NCBI GenBank assembly: GCA_040400875.1
Contig: JBBAPK010000002.1
Coordinates: 62,001-126,000 of the forward strand
Source of the DNA: PBB1 sp040400875
GTDB lineage: Bacteria > Pseudomonadota > Gammaproteobacteria > Burkholderiales > Burkholderiaceae_C
Length of the DNA stretch: 64,000 bases
Direction: 5' to 3'
The notes beneath the pieces were generated by a model. That model was not told where the DNA came from. It ran no database searches and saw only the letters and a program-made list of their open reading frames with translations. The position numbers and the translations under genes were made by a program. Positions 19,105-27,892 of this stretch are shown one piece after another. The first letter of the stretch is position 1. Each line of letters opens with the position of its first letter.

Positions 19105-20121
19105 TCAAGACGATCGATCAAGACAACGACGAGATAACTCTATCAGAGCGTCTTTGTATTCTGAGTTGTCGAGCATGGCCAGGCTGTTTTCTGCCAAACG
19201 GGTTTGCTCCCGCGCCGCGTCACGCGTGGCCTCAATGGAGCCCGTGCGCCGAACTGCCGCAATGACCTCTGGCAACTGGTCCACATCCCCGGTCTCAATG
19301 GCCTGGCGAATCAAAGCGCGCTCCTGCGGGTTGCCGCGCTCCATGGCCAGCAGCAAGGGCAGTGTCGGTTTGCCTTCTCGAAGATCGTCACCGACGTTCT
19401 TGCCCATCTCGCCGGCCGATCCTTCGTAATCGAGCAAATCATCGATGAGCTGAAAAGCCGTACCCAGGGAACGACCGTAGTCGGCACATGCTTCTTCCAG
19501 ATCGGCGGGTGCGCCTGCCAATACGGCACCGAGGCGGGCACTTGCTTCAAAAAGCTTTGCCGTTTTGTAGCGAATCACCTTGAGGTAGTCGGCGACGGGC
19601 AAGTCGGCATCGTGCATGTTCATGAGTTGCAGCACTTCGCCTTCGGCAATGATGTTCGTTGCGTCTGACAGAACTTGAAGCACCTTCATCTGGTTGACCG
19701 AAACCATCATCTGGAAGGCCCGCGAATAGATGAAGTCGCCAACCAGAACGCTGGCCGCATTGCCGAAAACAGCGTTTGCTGTTTTTCGACCGCGTCGCAG
19801 CCCAGACTCGTCGACCACGTCGTCGTGCAAGAGGGTTGCCGTGTGGATGAACTCGACGCTCGCGGCAAGTTCAAAACGCTCTGCGCCTTTGAAACCAAGT
19901 GCGTTGGAAAAGAGCAAAACCAGCAATGGCCTGATGCGCTTGCCGCCCGCGGTCGTGATGTACCTCGCGATCTGGTCAACGAGGGCCACCTCAGAAGTCA
20001 GTCTTCGTCGAATGACCGCATCCACCTCTCGCATCTCTTCTCCCATGGCGTCAATGCCGGGGTTCCGGGGTGCTGGTCGAACTTCAAGTTCTGCGCGCAC
20101 AAGATCCTTGTCAAAGCTCAT
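19105..20121 (-). CDS. ispB: Octaprenyl/polyprenyl diphosphate synthase IspB
   Basis: 338 aa. Trans-prenyltransferase that builds the C40 side chain of ubiquinone from FPP and IPP. The first aspartate-rich motif is D100-D101-V-V-D104 (LLHDDVVDESGLRRG) and the second D227-D228-L-L-D231. Small residues before the first motif are consistent with a long-chain product. It is divergent from rplU, the usual arrangement in proteobacteria. ATG 20121 is preceded by no clear Shine-Dalgarno sequence. Confidence 0.95.
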   Translation of the reverse strand: MSFDKDLVRAELEVRPAPRNPGIDAMGEEMREVDAVIRRRLTSEVALVDQIARYITTAGGKRIRPLLVLLFSNALGFKGAERFELAASVEFIHTATLLHDDVVDESGLRRGRKTANAVFGNAASVLVGDFIYSRAFQMMVSVNQMKVLQVLSDATNIIAEGEVLQLMNMHDADLPVADYLKVIRYKTAKLFEASARLGAVLAGAPADLEEACADYGRSLGTAFQLIDDLLDYEGSAGEMGKNVGDDLREGKPTLPLLLAMERGNPQERALIRQAIETGDVDQLPEVIAAVRRTGSIEATRDAAREQTRLAENSLAMLDNSEYKDALIELSRRCLDRSS

Positions 20122-20278
20122 TCAAAATTATAGGAACTTGGGCGGTTGACTTTTTAAGCGACTCGGCGGCGGATCGCACCCTTCTATAAATTGGCACCAT
20201 GTGTTAACGTGCTCGGCTCTGCGCTCGATCAAGTTCCGAGATCGATGAGCGCCGAGAACCAAATTGGAAGGGTCAGAC

Positions 20279-20590
20279 ATGTACGCGGTCATAAAAACCG
20301 GGGGTAAGCAATACCGGGTCACCACAGGTGAAAAAATCAAGGTCGAGTTGATTGCGGCTGAGGTGGGTCAAGAGGTGACTCTGGATCAGGTCTTGGCTGT
20401 CGGTGAAGGTGCTGCGATGACGATCGGCACCCCGCTGGTTGCCGGCGCGACCGTTTCGGCGACGGTGTTGTCACAAGGCAGGCATGACAAGGTTCGCATC
20501 TTCAAGATGCGCCGTCGCAAGCACTACCAAAAGCGCCAAGGTCACCGGCAGTCGTACACAGAGCTCCAGATCGGCGTTGTGAACGCTTGA
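20279..20590 (+). CDS. rplU: 50S ribosomal protein L21
   Basis: 103 aa from ATG 20279 (MYAVIKTGGKQYRV), preceded by GGAAGGGTCAG. L21 binds 23S rRNA in the large subunit. Standard length and the conserved C-terminal block KMRRRKHYQKRQGHRQ are present. First gene of rplU-rpmA; rpmA starts 29 bp later and a terminator follows. Confidence 0.99.
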   Translation: MYAVIKTGGKQYRVTTGEKIKVELIAAEVGQEVTLDQVLAVGEGAAMTIGTPLVAGATVSATVLSQGRHDKVRIFKMRRRKHYQKRQGHRQSYTELQIGVVNA

Positions 20591-20619
20591 TCAGAATATT
20601 GCACCCAAGGGAATAAAGA

Positions 20620-20877
20620 ATGGCACAGAAAAAAGGCGGCGGCTCAACCCGCAATGGACGAGATTCCCAGCCCAAGATGCTTGGAGTCAAGGTGTATGGT
20701 GGCGAGGTGATCTCGTCTGGCGCGATCATCGTGCGACAGCGCGGAACCCAGTTTCACCCAGGCGTGAATGTGGGTGTCGGTCGGGACCATACGCTTTTTG
20801 CTCTTGCCGATGGTGAGGTGGTTTTTTCGGTCAAGGGCCCTCAAAATCGTCGTACGGTCAGTGTGAAAGCATCCTGA
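20620..20877 (+). CDS. rpmA: 50S ribosomal protein L27
   Basis: 85 aa, MAQKKGGGSTRNGRDS. The N-terminal tail of L27 reaches the peptidyl transferase centre. It begins directly at MAQKKGG, without the cleavable extension found in Firmicutes. Co-transcribed with rplU. Confidence 0.99.
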   Translation: MAQKKGGGSTRNGRDSQPKMLGVKVYGGEVISSGAIIVRQRGTQFHPGVNVGVGRDHTLFALADGEVVFSVKGPQNRRTVSVKAS

Positions 20878-20900
20878 TATTCAGGCTCTGATTTGACAGC

Positions 20901-20923
20901 AGGCCCCGGTTTTCCCGGGGCCT
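20901..20923 (+). terminator. Rho-independent terminator of rplU-rpmA
   Basis: A 9-bp perfect inverted repeat (AGGCCCCGG / CCGGGGCCT) with a 5-nt loop, followed by TTGTCTTTAT, 23 bp after the rpmA stop. Confidence 0.88.
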
Positions 20924-21018
20924 TTGTCTTTATGGATAAAAAGTTTCGATATATCCTTTTTACTCCTGCCCCGCTCGACTCATAAAAACAATTACTCTTC
21001 CCCCCACTTCTACATTTC

Positions 21019-22095
21019 ATGAAATTCGTTGATGAAGCAACTATCGACATTGCCGCCGGGGATGGTGGCAATGGCTGCATGAGCTTTCGCCGCGAGAAGT
21101 TCATTCCATTTGGGGGCCCCAATGGAGGCGACGGTGGGCGAGGCGGGAGCGTTTTCGCGGTTGGTGACAGAAACCTCAATACGCTTATCGACTACAGATA
21201 TGCTCGGCGCCATGAGGCGCGTCGAGGAGAAAATGGTCGGGGATCTGACCAGTTTGGCGCTGCTGCCGAGGACATCATCCTGCGCATGCCGATGGGTACT
21301 ATCATTACGGACGTTGATTCAGATCGCGTGATAGCCGAGTTGCTCGTTCCGGATGAGAAAGTCCTGCTTGCAAAGGGTGGAGACGGCGGTTTTGGAAATC
21401 TTCATTTCAAAACCAGTACCAACCGAGCACCAAGGCAAAAAACTCCCGGTTGGCCGGGTGAGAAATTCAATATTCGTCTTGAGTTGCGGGTTTTGGCAGA
21501 CGTGGGTTTACTCGGCATGCCGAACGCTGGGAAATCCACGCTGATTACAGCCATTTCGAACGCCAAACCCAAGATCGCAGACTATCCATTCACGACGCTT
21601 CACCCCAATCTTGGGGTGGTTCGGGTCGCGCCTGAACAAAGCTTCGTGGTGGCGGATATTCCGGGGTTGATCGAGGGGGCCTCTGAGGGCGCGGGGTTGG
21701 GACATCTATTCCTGAGGCACTTGCAGCGCACACACCTGCTGCTTCACTTGGTGGACTTTGCTCCATTCGACCCCGCCGTGGATCCCGTGGCGCAAGCGAA
21801 GGCGATCGTTCGCGAGTTGAAAAAATACGATGAGTCGCTCTACGACAAACCTCGCTGGGTGGTGCTCAACAAGCTTGACATGATTCCTGTCGAGGAGCGA
21901 GCTCAACGAGTTGCTGACTTCGTCAAACGCCTCAAGTGGAAGGGCCCCGTCTTCCAGATCTCGGCCCTTACCCGAGAAGGTTGCGAGTCCTTGACCCGTG
22001 CTGTGTACGACCATGTGGCTGGCGCCAAGAACGCACCTGAGCCAGAAACGGATCCGCGTTTCACAGACTCCATCAACCGTGTTGAAGACCCATGA
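21019..22095 (+). CDS. obgE: GTPase ObgE/CgtA
   Basis: 358 aa. Essential GTPase in large-subunit ribosome assembly and stress control. An N-terminal glycine-rich Obg domain covers residues 1-158; the G domain follows with the P-loop GMPNAGKST at 166-174, DIPGLIEGAS and NKLD. ATG 21019 is clear from the family start MKFVDEA, but the bases just before it are pyrimidine-rich with no Shine-Dalgarno sequence. The gene and its leader look more AT-rich than the neighbourhood. Ends in a 4-bp overlap with proB. Confidence 0.97.
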   Translation: MKFVDEATIDIAAGDGGNGCMSFRREKFIPFGGPNGGDGGRGGSVFAVGDRNLNTLIDYRYARRHEARRGENGRGSDQFGAAAEDIILRMPMGTIITDVDSDRVIAELLVPDEKVLLAKGGDGGFGNLHFKTSTNRAPRQKTPGWPGEKFNIRLELRVLADVGLLGMPNAGKSTLITAISNAKPKIADYPFTTLHPNLGVVRVAPEQSFVVADIPGLIEGASEGAGLGHLFLRHLQRTHLLLHLVDFAPFDPAVDPVAQAKAIVRELKKYDESLYDKPRWVVLNKLDMIPVEERAQRVADFVKRLKWKGPVFQISALTREGCESLTRAVYDHVAGAKNAPEPETDPRFTDSINRVEDP

Positions 22096-23219
22096 ACGAA
22101 GTGCTTGCAAACGCTCGCCGCATCGTCATCAAGGTGGGGTCCAGCCTTGTGACCAACGAGGGGCGGGGGCTCGATTCCGATGCGATCGGCAACTGGTGCC
22201 GACAACTGGCCGCCCTGGCCGCGCAAGGGCGTGAGTTGGTGATGGTGTCAAGCGGCGCCATCGCCGAGGGCATGACGCGGCTGGGTTGGTCTGTGCGTCC
22301 CAAGCAGTTGCATGAGTTGCAAGCTGCTGCTGCGGTGGGCCAGATGGGACTGGTGCACATGTATGAGTCGATGCTCAGGGTTTATGGCGTCAAAAGCGCG
22401 CAGGTGTTGCTGACGCACTCTGACCTTGCCGACCGTGAGCGTTATCTCAATGCCAGATCGACATTGACGACGTTACTGAAATTGAATGTCATCCCCATCA
22501 TTAACGAAAATGACACGGTCGTTAATGATGAAATAAAGTTCGGCGATAACGATACCTTGGGTGCCTTGGTTGCCAATTTGATAGAGGCTGATGCGCTGGT
22601 CATCCTCACCGATCAACACGGCCTCTACTCGGAAGACCCGAGAAAAAATCCGCACGCTCAACTGATTGCGAATGCCTTGGCAGGAGACCCAGCCCTCGAG
22701 CGCATGGCCGGCGGTGCAGGAAGCACCATAGGCCGTGGTGGCATGATCACAAAGATACTGGCAGCCAAACGCGCCGCGCGCAGCGGAGCGAGTACCGTCA
22801 TCGCCTGGGGACGAGAAAAAGATATTCTCTTGAGACTGTGTGCTGGCGAGCCGATCGGAACAGCCTTGGGGGTTCAGACCCCCAAAATGGCGGCTCGCAA
22901 GCAATGGATGATGGATCAACTGCAGTTGCGCGGTGCCTTGGTTCTCGATGCGGGCGCACGGAGCAAAATCTGCGGCGAGGGCAAGAGCTTGTTGCCTGTT
23001 GGCGTCATTGAAGTGAAGGGGGATTTCCACCGTGGGGACGTTATTTCTCTTTTGGGGGCCGACGGCGTTGAAGTGGCTCGTGGGCTGATCAATTATTCAA
23101 GCGGTGAAGCGAGATTGATAGCCAGAAAATCATCCAACGAGCTTGAAGCAACTTTGGGATTTTCCTGCGAGCCTGAGATGGTTCACAGAGATAACATGGT
23201 CATTCTCGAAGATCATTGA
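22092..23219 (+). CDS. proB: Glutamate 5-kinase ProB
   Basis: 375 aa. First enzyme of proline synthesis, phosphorylating glutamate. The amino-acid kinase domain (about 1-260) carries KVGSSLVT near residue 13 and ENDTVVNDEIKFGDND near 137. A C-terminal PUA domain (about 280-360) is present, so this is the full two-domain form. ATG overlaps the obgE stop (ATGA), a pairing common in Burkholderiales. Confidence 0.97.
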   Translation: MNEVLANARRIVIKVGSSLVTNEGRGLDSDAIGNWCRQLAALAAQGRELVMVSSGAIAEGMTRLGWSVRPKQLHELQAAAAVGQMGLVHMYESMLRVYGVKSAQVLLTHSDLADRERYLNARSTLTTLLKLNVIPIINENDTVVNDEIKFGDNDTLGALVANLIEADALVILTDQHGLYSEDPRKNPHAQLIANALAGDPALERMAGGAGSTIGRGGMITKILAAKRAARSGASTVIAWGREKDILLRLCAGEPIGTALGVQTPKMAARKQWMMDQLQLRGALVLDAGARSKICGEGKSLLPVGVIEVKGDFHRGDVISLLGADGVEVARGLINYSSGEARLIARKSSNELEATLGFSCEPEMVHRDNMVILEDH

Positions 23220-23241
23220 TCCACGTGAATTTCAATCAGGC

Positions 23242-23781
23242 TCAAGGAGCAGGATCCTTCCCCATCACGTTTCTTGTTTGATGTGAATTGACGGATTTTT
23301 GAAATCCTGCTTCTGGTAAAAACCTAGACAGTTCGGTCAAAGCCATTTGATAAACGTTGCGCTTGAAGTCAATCACAACGTCCAGAGGTATCCAGTATTC
23401 ATGCCATCTCCAGGCATCGAACTCGGGATGGTCGGTGGCCCGCAGGTTCATGTCGCTGTCGCGACCCGTCAGTTGCAATAAAAACCAGATCTGCTTTTGT
23501 CCACGGTAGTGGCCTCGAGATTCGCGCCGAATGAACCTGTCGGGCACCTCGTAGCGCAGCCATTCTCTGGTGCGAGCGATGATGCGCACGTGGTCAGGGA
23601 ACAGCCCCACTTCCTCGTGCAGTTCCCGATACATCGCCTGCTCGGGCGTCTCGCCGTATTTGATCCCTCCTTGAGGGAACTGCCACGAGTCCCGTCGGAG
23701 CCGTTTGCCCCAAAAAACCTCGTTTTGATGGTTCAGCAACACGATCCCGACGTTGGGTCTGAACCCCTCCCGGTCGAGCAT
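23242..23781 (-). CDS. rppH: RNA pyrophosphohydrolase RppH
   Basis: 179 aa from ATG 23781. Nudix hydrolase that removes pyrophosphate from mRNA 5' ends and so starts RNase E decay. The Nudix box occupies residues 38-60 with the catalytic REL-EE-G pattern, and REGFRPNVGIVL at the N-terminus is typical of RppH. A TTG four codons upstream is a weaker alternative. It is convergent with proB (22 bp gap) and divergent from proS. Confidence 0.95.
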   Translation of the reverse strand: MLDREGFRPNVGIVLLNHQNEVFWGKRLRRDSWQFPQGGIKYGETPEQAMYRELHEEVGLFPDHVRIIARTREWLRYEVPDRFIRRESRGHYRGQKQIWFLLQLTGRDSDMNLRATDHPEFDAWRWHEYWIPLDVVIDFKRNVYQMALTELSRFLPEAGFQKSVNSHQTRNVMGKDPAP

Positions 23782-23921
23782 AATCTTCTCCAAAATCTAT
23801 TGTTATTTTCATTATTGCACTGGGTATGGGCGGTGAAAACCCTTGCAGCCTGTCCTTCCCTGTGCCAGCACTTGCTTTCGGCTGGTGCGCTCACCCGGGG
23901 CCCATCCGGGCAGATCTCCAC

Positions 23922-25667
23922 ATGAAAGTTTCCCAGTTTTTCGTCTCCACCCTCAAAGAAGCGCCTGCGGAGGCCGAGGTGGTGAGTCACAAGTTGATGC
24001 TCAGGGCGGGCTTCATCAAGCGCTTGAGCGCAGGCATCTACTCCTACATGCCGATGGGCCTGAGAGTCATCCGCAAGGTTGAATCCATCGTCAGACAAGA
24101 GATGACCCGCGCGGGTGCCGTCGAGTTGCTCATGCCGCTCGTGCAGCCGGCCGAGTTGTGGCAAGAGACAGGGCGCTTCGACAAGATGGGGCCGGAGTTG
24201 CTGCGAGTCAAAGACCGCCATGACCGCGACTTCATCATTCAGCCCACCAGCGAGGAGGTGATCACGGACATCGCCCGCCAGGAGCTTCGCAGCTACCGCG
24301 CGCTGCCCAAGAACTTCTTTCACATCCAGACCAAGTTTCGCGACGAGCGTCGCCCGCGATTTGGCGTGATGCGCGGAAGAGAGTTCACGATGAAGGACGC
24401 GTATTCGTTCGATCGTGACGCTGCGTCGGCAGGCAAGAGCTACGACGCGATGTACGCGGCCTACGTTCGAATCTTTGAGCGTCTTGGGTTGACCTTTCGT
24501 GCCGTGGCTGCTGACACCGGCGCGATCGGTGGCGACAGGTCCCATGAGTTTCAGGTGATTGCCGAAACCGGCGAGGACGCAGTGGTCTACTGCCCGCAAT
24601 CGAGCTACGCCGCCAACATCGAATTGGCTGAGGCGATTTGTCTGATTGATAAGCGTGCCGCTGCCGCCAAGCCTTTGGTCAAGGCGTCCACGCCGGCCAA
24701 GACCACCTGCGAGGAGGTGGCCGAATTTCTGGGCTTGCCGCTGTCTTCGATGGTCAAGTCGCTCGTTGTCGCGACCGATCCCCCGCCTGATGCTCCCGAG
24801 GGGACCCGCGCGAGTCTTTATCTGCTTCTGGTGCGAGGCGACCACTCACTCAACGAAGTCAAGGTCGGCAAACTGCCTGGGCTCAAGGCGGGCTATAGGT
24901 TTGCCACGGGGACCGAAATCTCTGACTGCTTTGGTTGCAAGCCTGGCTATCTGGGCCCCGTGGGGGTATCCGAGTCCGTGACGGTCATCGCTGACCGTAC
25001 CGTGGCTGCGATGAGTGACTTTGTGTGTGGCGCCAACGAAGAAGATTTTCACCACGTGGGCGTCAACTGGGGCCGCGATGTGGCCGAACCGCTTGGGGTG
25101 GCTGACATCCGCAATGTGGTCGAGGGTGATCCGTCTCCTGACGGCTGCGGTCCGTTGGCGATCCAGCGTGGCATCGAGGTGGGCCATGTCTTCTACCTTG
25201 GCACCAAATACAGCGAGGCCATGAATGCCACGTATCTGGACGAAGGCGGCAAACCTCGTTTGATGGAAATGGGCTGCTACGGCATTGGAATCACACGCAT
25301 CCTTGGTGCGGCGATCGAACAGTCGCACGACGATCGCGGGATGATCTGGCCCGCATCCATCGCGCCATTTGCAGTGGTCATTTGTCCCATCGGATACGAC
25401 CGATCTGATGCCGTGCGTGCTGCCTGCGACCAGCTGCACGCCGATTTGACCGCTGCCGGAATCGATGTTTTGCTTGACGACCGGGGCGAACGTCCTGGGG
25501 CGATGTTTGCCGACTGGGAACTCATCGGCGTGCCACACCGTGTGGTCATCGGAGACCGAGGGTTGAAAGAGGCCACGGTCGAATATCAGGGCCGGCGCGA
25601 TGCGCAAGCCCAGACCGTGCCGCTGCCCGGCATCTTGGACTGGCTTGGGGCAAAGCTCTCGGCATGA
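23922..25667 (+). CDS. proS: Prolyl-tRNA synthetase ProS
   Basis: 581 aa from ATG 23922 (MKVSQFFVSTLKEAP). Class II synthetase of the bacterial type: catalytic domain with motif 1, motif 2 (FRDERRPRFGVMRGREF) and motif 3 (GCYGIGITRILGAAIEQ), an inserted INS/YbaK editing domain (about 230-390) that deacylates Ala-tRNA(Pro), and a C-terminal anticodon-binding domain. In-frame sequence upstream to 23826 lacks family similarity. It overlaps the next gene by 4 bp. Confidence 0.97.
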   Translation: MKVSQFFVSTLKEAPAEAEVVSHKLMLRAGFIKRLSAGIYSYMPMGLRVIRKVESIVRQEMTRAGAVELLMPLVQPAELWQETGRFDKMGPELLRVKDRHDRDFIIQPTSEEVITDIARQELRSYRALPKNFFHIQTKFRDERRPRFGVMRGREFTMKDAYSFDRDAASAGKSYDAMYAAYVRIFERLGLTFRAVAADTGAIGGDRSHEFQVIAETGEDAVVYCPQSSYAANIELAEAICLIDKRAAAAKPLVKASTPAKTTCEEVAEFLGLPLSSMVKSLVVATDPPPDAPEGTRASLYLLLVRGDHSLNEVKVGKLPGLKAGYRFATGTEISDCFGCKPGYLGPVGVSESVTVIADRTVAAMSDFVCGANEEDFHHVGVNWGRDVAEPLGVADIRNVVEGDPSPDGCGPLAIQRGIEVGHVFYLGTKYSEAMNATYLDEGGKPRLMEMGCYGIGITRILGAAIEQSHDDRGMIWPASIAPFAVVICPIGYDRSDAVRAACDQLHADLTAAGIDVLLDDRGERPGAMFADWELIGVPHRVVIGDRGLKEATVEYQGRRDAQAQTVPLPGILDWLGAKLSA

Positions 25668-26278
25668 CGCTCCATCGGCGAGCACTGTTGATCTCGGGCT
25701 TGGCCACGCTGGCCCCCGCATCAAATGTGCGCGCAGGCAACCAGGTCGAAGAGCCTCTGGCTGACGCGGTGCGTTCGGCATTGTCGGCGGCGGTGTCTGA
25801 TGCCGCTCCGCCGAGGGTCGAGTTCGACACCGTCGAGGCGCGGCTGAGCTATTTGCGTTGGCTGGGTGCAGCCAGCGATCGGCTCAAGAACCGCAAGCCC
25901 GATGACGACGTCAGACGGGAGTTTCTTGAGGCCGTCTGGTACGAGAGCAAGCGCAAGGGGCTGGATCCGTCCTTGATCCTCGGTTTGATACAGGTTGAAA
26001 GTGGTTTTCGCAAGTACGCCATCAGCTCGGCTGGTGCTCGGGGATACATGCAGGTGATGCCGTTTTGGTCGCGGCTGATTGGCGACGGTGACATTGGCCG
26101 GCTGTTTCACATGCAGACCAACTTGCGATTTGGTTGCGTGATCCTGCGCCACTACCTCGACGTCGATCGTGGCGATCAGTTTCTGGCGCTTGGTCGCTAC
26201 AACGGCAGCCGAGGCCGCGCTGAGTACCCGAACATGGTGTTCGCGGCCCGTCAGCAGTGGGACATCCGTCAGGGCTGA
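25664..26278 (+). CDS. Lytic transglycosylase (SLT domain)
   Basis: 204 aa. The N-terminus (MTLHRRALLISGLATLAPAS) looks like a signal peptide with a possible twin-arginine feature (HRRALL). An SLT domain follows with catalytic E112 in LIQVESGF and the GYMQVMP motif near 127, then a YNGS segment. Such enzymes cleave the MurNAc-GlcNAc bond to form 1,6-anhydro products. ATGA overlap with proS couples its translation, an arrangement conserved in related genera. Confidence 0.9.
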   Translation: MTLHRRALLISGLATLAPASNVRAGNQVEEPLADAVRSALSAAVSDAAPPRVEFDTVEARLSYLRWLGAASDRLKNRKPDDDVRREFLEAVWYESKRKGLDPSLILGLIQVESGFRKYAISSAGARGYMQVMPFWSRLIGDGDIGRLFHMQTNLRFGCVILRHYLDVDRGDQFLALGRYNGSRGRAEYPNMVFAARQQWDIRQG

Positions 26279-26335
26279 TAAGACGGGCTCACAGCCGCCG
26301 TCCAAGCCTGCGCAGTGGCCGAGTCGACACCGAGA

Positions 26336-26637
26336 TCAAGGCGAGCACGCGCTCAACGCTGTCGGTGACCATCTCGAACAGAGGCAACCACCATCGCCTG
26401 CGTGTGGCGAACGAGCCGCTCGCGATCGTGGCACCGATCTCGGCCGGGTTGTGCGCATGATCGGCAAGGCGCTCAAGCAAGCACGATCCAGACCGAGGTC
26501 GTGGTGTGCATTGAGCACCCGGCCGGGCTGGCCACTAAATGAGTTTCGAAGCCTGAAACCCGCAGCCGCTACAGCAGGCGCACCCCATAAACGGCACCGG
26601 ATGCGCCTGAGATGCCGGCCACCGCTTTGGACCGCGG
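26336..26637 (-). pseudogene. ubiX: ubiX remnant (flavin prenyltransferase), disrupted
   Basis: Reading the minus strand gives AVAGISGASGAVYGVRLL, the UbiX N-terminus (VGISGASGA-YGVRLL), then an in-frame TAG at about 26570. The frame resumes with RLRVSGFETHLVASPAG, shifts to VLNAHHDLGLDRACLSAL, shifts again to LADHAHNPAEIGATIASGSFAT and once more to TQAMVVA and CSRWSPTALSA (compare the family CS-KTL-A). So there is at least one stop and three frame changes; the C-terminal half is absent and no proper start is seen. Intact UbiX makes prenylated FMN for UbiD in ubiquinone synthesis. Position just after grxD matches functional ubiX in relatives. Confidence 0.85.
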
Positions 26638-26667
26638 AGCCTTGGGCGGCTCGATGCTGTCGACGAA

Positions 26668-26979
26668 TCAGGGCTTGAGCAAAGACTGAAGCTCGCCGGC
26701 CACGTGCATTTCGGCAATGATGTCGGAGCCGCCGACGAACTCACCATTCACATAAAGCTGCGGGATGGTGGGCCAGTTGGCATATTCCTTGATGCCCTGA
26801 CGAACATCTTCGTCTTCGAGCACGTTGAAGGTTTTGACGTTGGTTGCTCCACAGGCCTTGAGGATCTGTATGGCGCGTCCCGAAAACCCGCACATCGGAA
26901 ACTGCGAGGTTCCTTTCATGAACAAGACAACGGGGTTGCCTTTGACGATTTCATCGATTCGCTTGAGGGTGTCGCTCAT
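26668..26979 (-). CDS. grxD: Monothiol glutaredoxin GrxD (Grx4 type)
   Basis: 103 aa. The CGFS active site is at residues 30-33, and WPTIPQLYVNGEFVGGSDI marks the glutathione-binding face. Monothiol CGFS glutaredoxins bind a [2Fe-2S] cluster with glutathione and deliver Fe-S clusters. It follows prmC in the conserved series hemA-prfA-prmC-grxD; the gene after it is the ubiX remnant. Confidence 0.97.
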   Translation of the reverse strand: MSDTLKRIDEIVKGNPVVLFMKGTSQFPMCGFSGRAIQILKACGATNVKTFNVLEDEDVRQGIKEYANWPTIPQLYVNGEFVGGSDIIAEMHVAGELQSLLKP

Positions 26980-27034
26980 GGGTGCTCCGAATGGCAGTCT
27001 TGGACAGCATCAGAGCCTACACGAAACGACGGCG

Positions 27035-27892
27035 TCATGACAGGTGCATCTGTCCACCCGTGCATCGCTCCAAGCCCGCGAGGTCGCACAGCGTTTGCAC
27101 TTGGCCAAAGCCCGCTCCCGCCAGCCGCTGCCGCAGCGCGTTGGCTTGATCATGGCCGTGCTCGAGCAGCAACCAGCCATCCGGGTTCAAGTGCGCGCGA
27201 GCGCCATCGATGATCTCTTCTAGATCTGCCAGGCCGTCTCGGTGGGCGATCAGTGCACCTTGGGGTTCATGGCGCAGCGCTGCCAAGTGGCGATCCCCTT
27301 TGGCGATGTAGGGCGGGTTGCTCAGCGCCAGGTCGAAGCGTTTGCCAGGTACGGCGCTCCACCAGCCTCCCTGCACCAGATCGAGGGTCAGGTTGAGCGA
27401 GCGGGCATTGCCGTTGGCCGTTTCGAGCGCGGCCGCGCTGCAATCCACCGCCACCACCGTGGCTGCCTGGAAGCGGTGCTTGATGGCCAGCGCGATGGCG
27501 CCGCTGCCGGTACCCAGATCGATGACGCGTGGATTTGAAATTGCAGCCAGCCGGCCTTGCAGCAAGCGCAGTCCCCAGTCGACCAGCAGTTCGGTCTCTG
27601 GGCGCGGAACCAGCACGGATGGGCCGACTTGCAGCATCAGCCCGTGAAACTCTTTCTGGCCAAGCAGGTAAGCCAAAGGCTCGCCATCACGGCGGCGGCC
27701 CACCCACTGCATCAGCTTTTCGCTTTGAATTCGTGTGAGCAGCAGGTCGTCGTGCGCGATCAGCCAGCCGCGCGGTTGATTCAGCAAGGCGCCGATCATC
27801 AAGTGCGCGTCCAGCCTGTCGATGCCCTCGCTGCGCGCCTGGGCCGTCGCCTGTGCGATCGACCACGGCCCCAGCAGGCCTGCATCTGTCAC
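27035..27892 (-). CDS. prmC: Release factor glutamine methyltransferase PrmC
   Basis: 285 aa from GTG 27892, which overlaps the prfA stop in GTGA. It methylates the glutamine of the GGQ motif in RF1 and RF2 using S-adenosylmethionine. The SAM motif DLGTGSG is at residues 125-131 and the catalytic NPPY at 192-195; the N-terminal helical substrate domain is present. Coupling to prfA puts the enzyme with its substrate. Confidence 0.96.
   Translation of the reverse strand: MTDAGLLGPWSIAQATAQARSEGIDRLDAHLMIGALLNQPRGWLIAHDDLLLTRIQSEKLMQWVGRRRDGEPLAYLLGQKEFHGLMLQVGPSVLVPRPETELLVDWGLRLLQGRLAAISNPRVIDLGTGSGAIALAIKHRFQAATVVAVDCSAAALETANGNARSLNLTLDLVQGGWWSAVPGKRFDLALSNPPYIAKGDRHLAALRHEPQGALIAHRDGLADLEEIIDGARAHLNPDGWLLLEHGHDQANALRQRLAGAGFGQVQTLCDLAGLERCTGGQMHLS

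Noticed and set aside
20121..20132. Leaderless ispB transcript from a TATAAT placed 5 bp before ATG
   Set aside because: No acceptable -35 hexamer at 16-18 bp spacing; the -10-like match may be chance.
20146..20190. rplU promoter from TTGACT 20146 and TATAAA 20185
   Set aside because: The 33-bp spacer is far outside the functional range; the TATAAA may be a -10 with a weak -35, but that is unsupported.
26169..26678. 169-codon plus-strand frame across the transglycosylase 3' end
   Set aside because: Shadow of the transglycosylase gene and of the ubiX remnant; arginine/alanine-rich with no family match.
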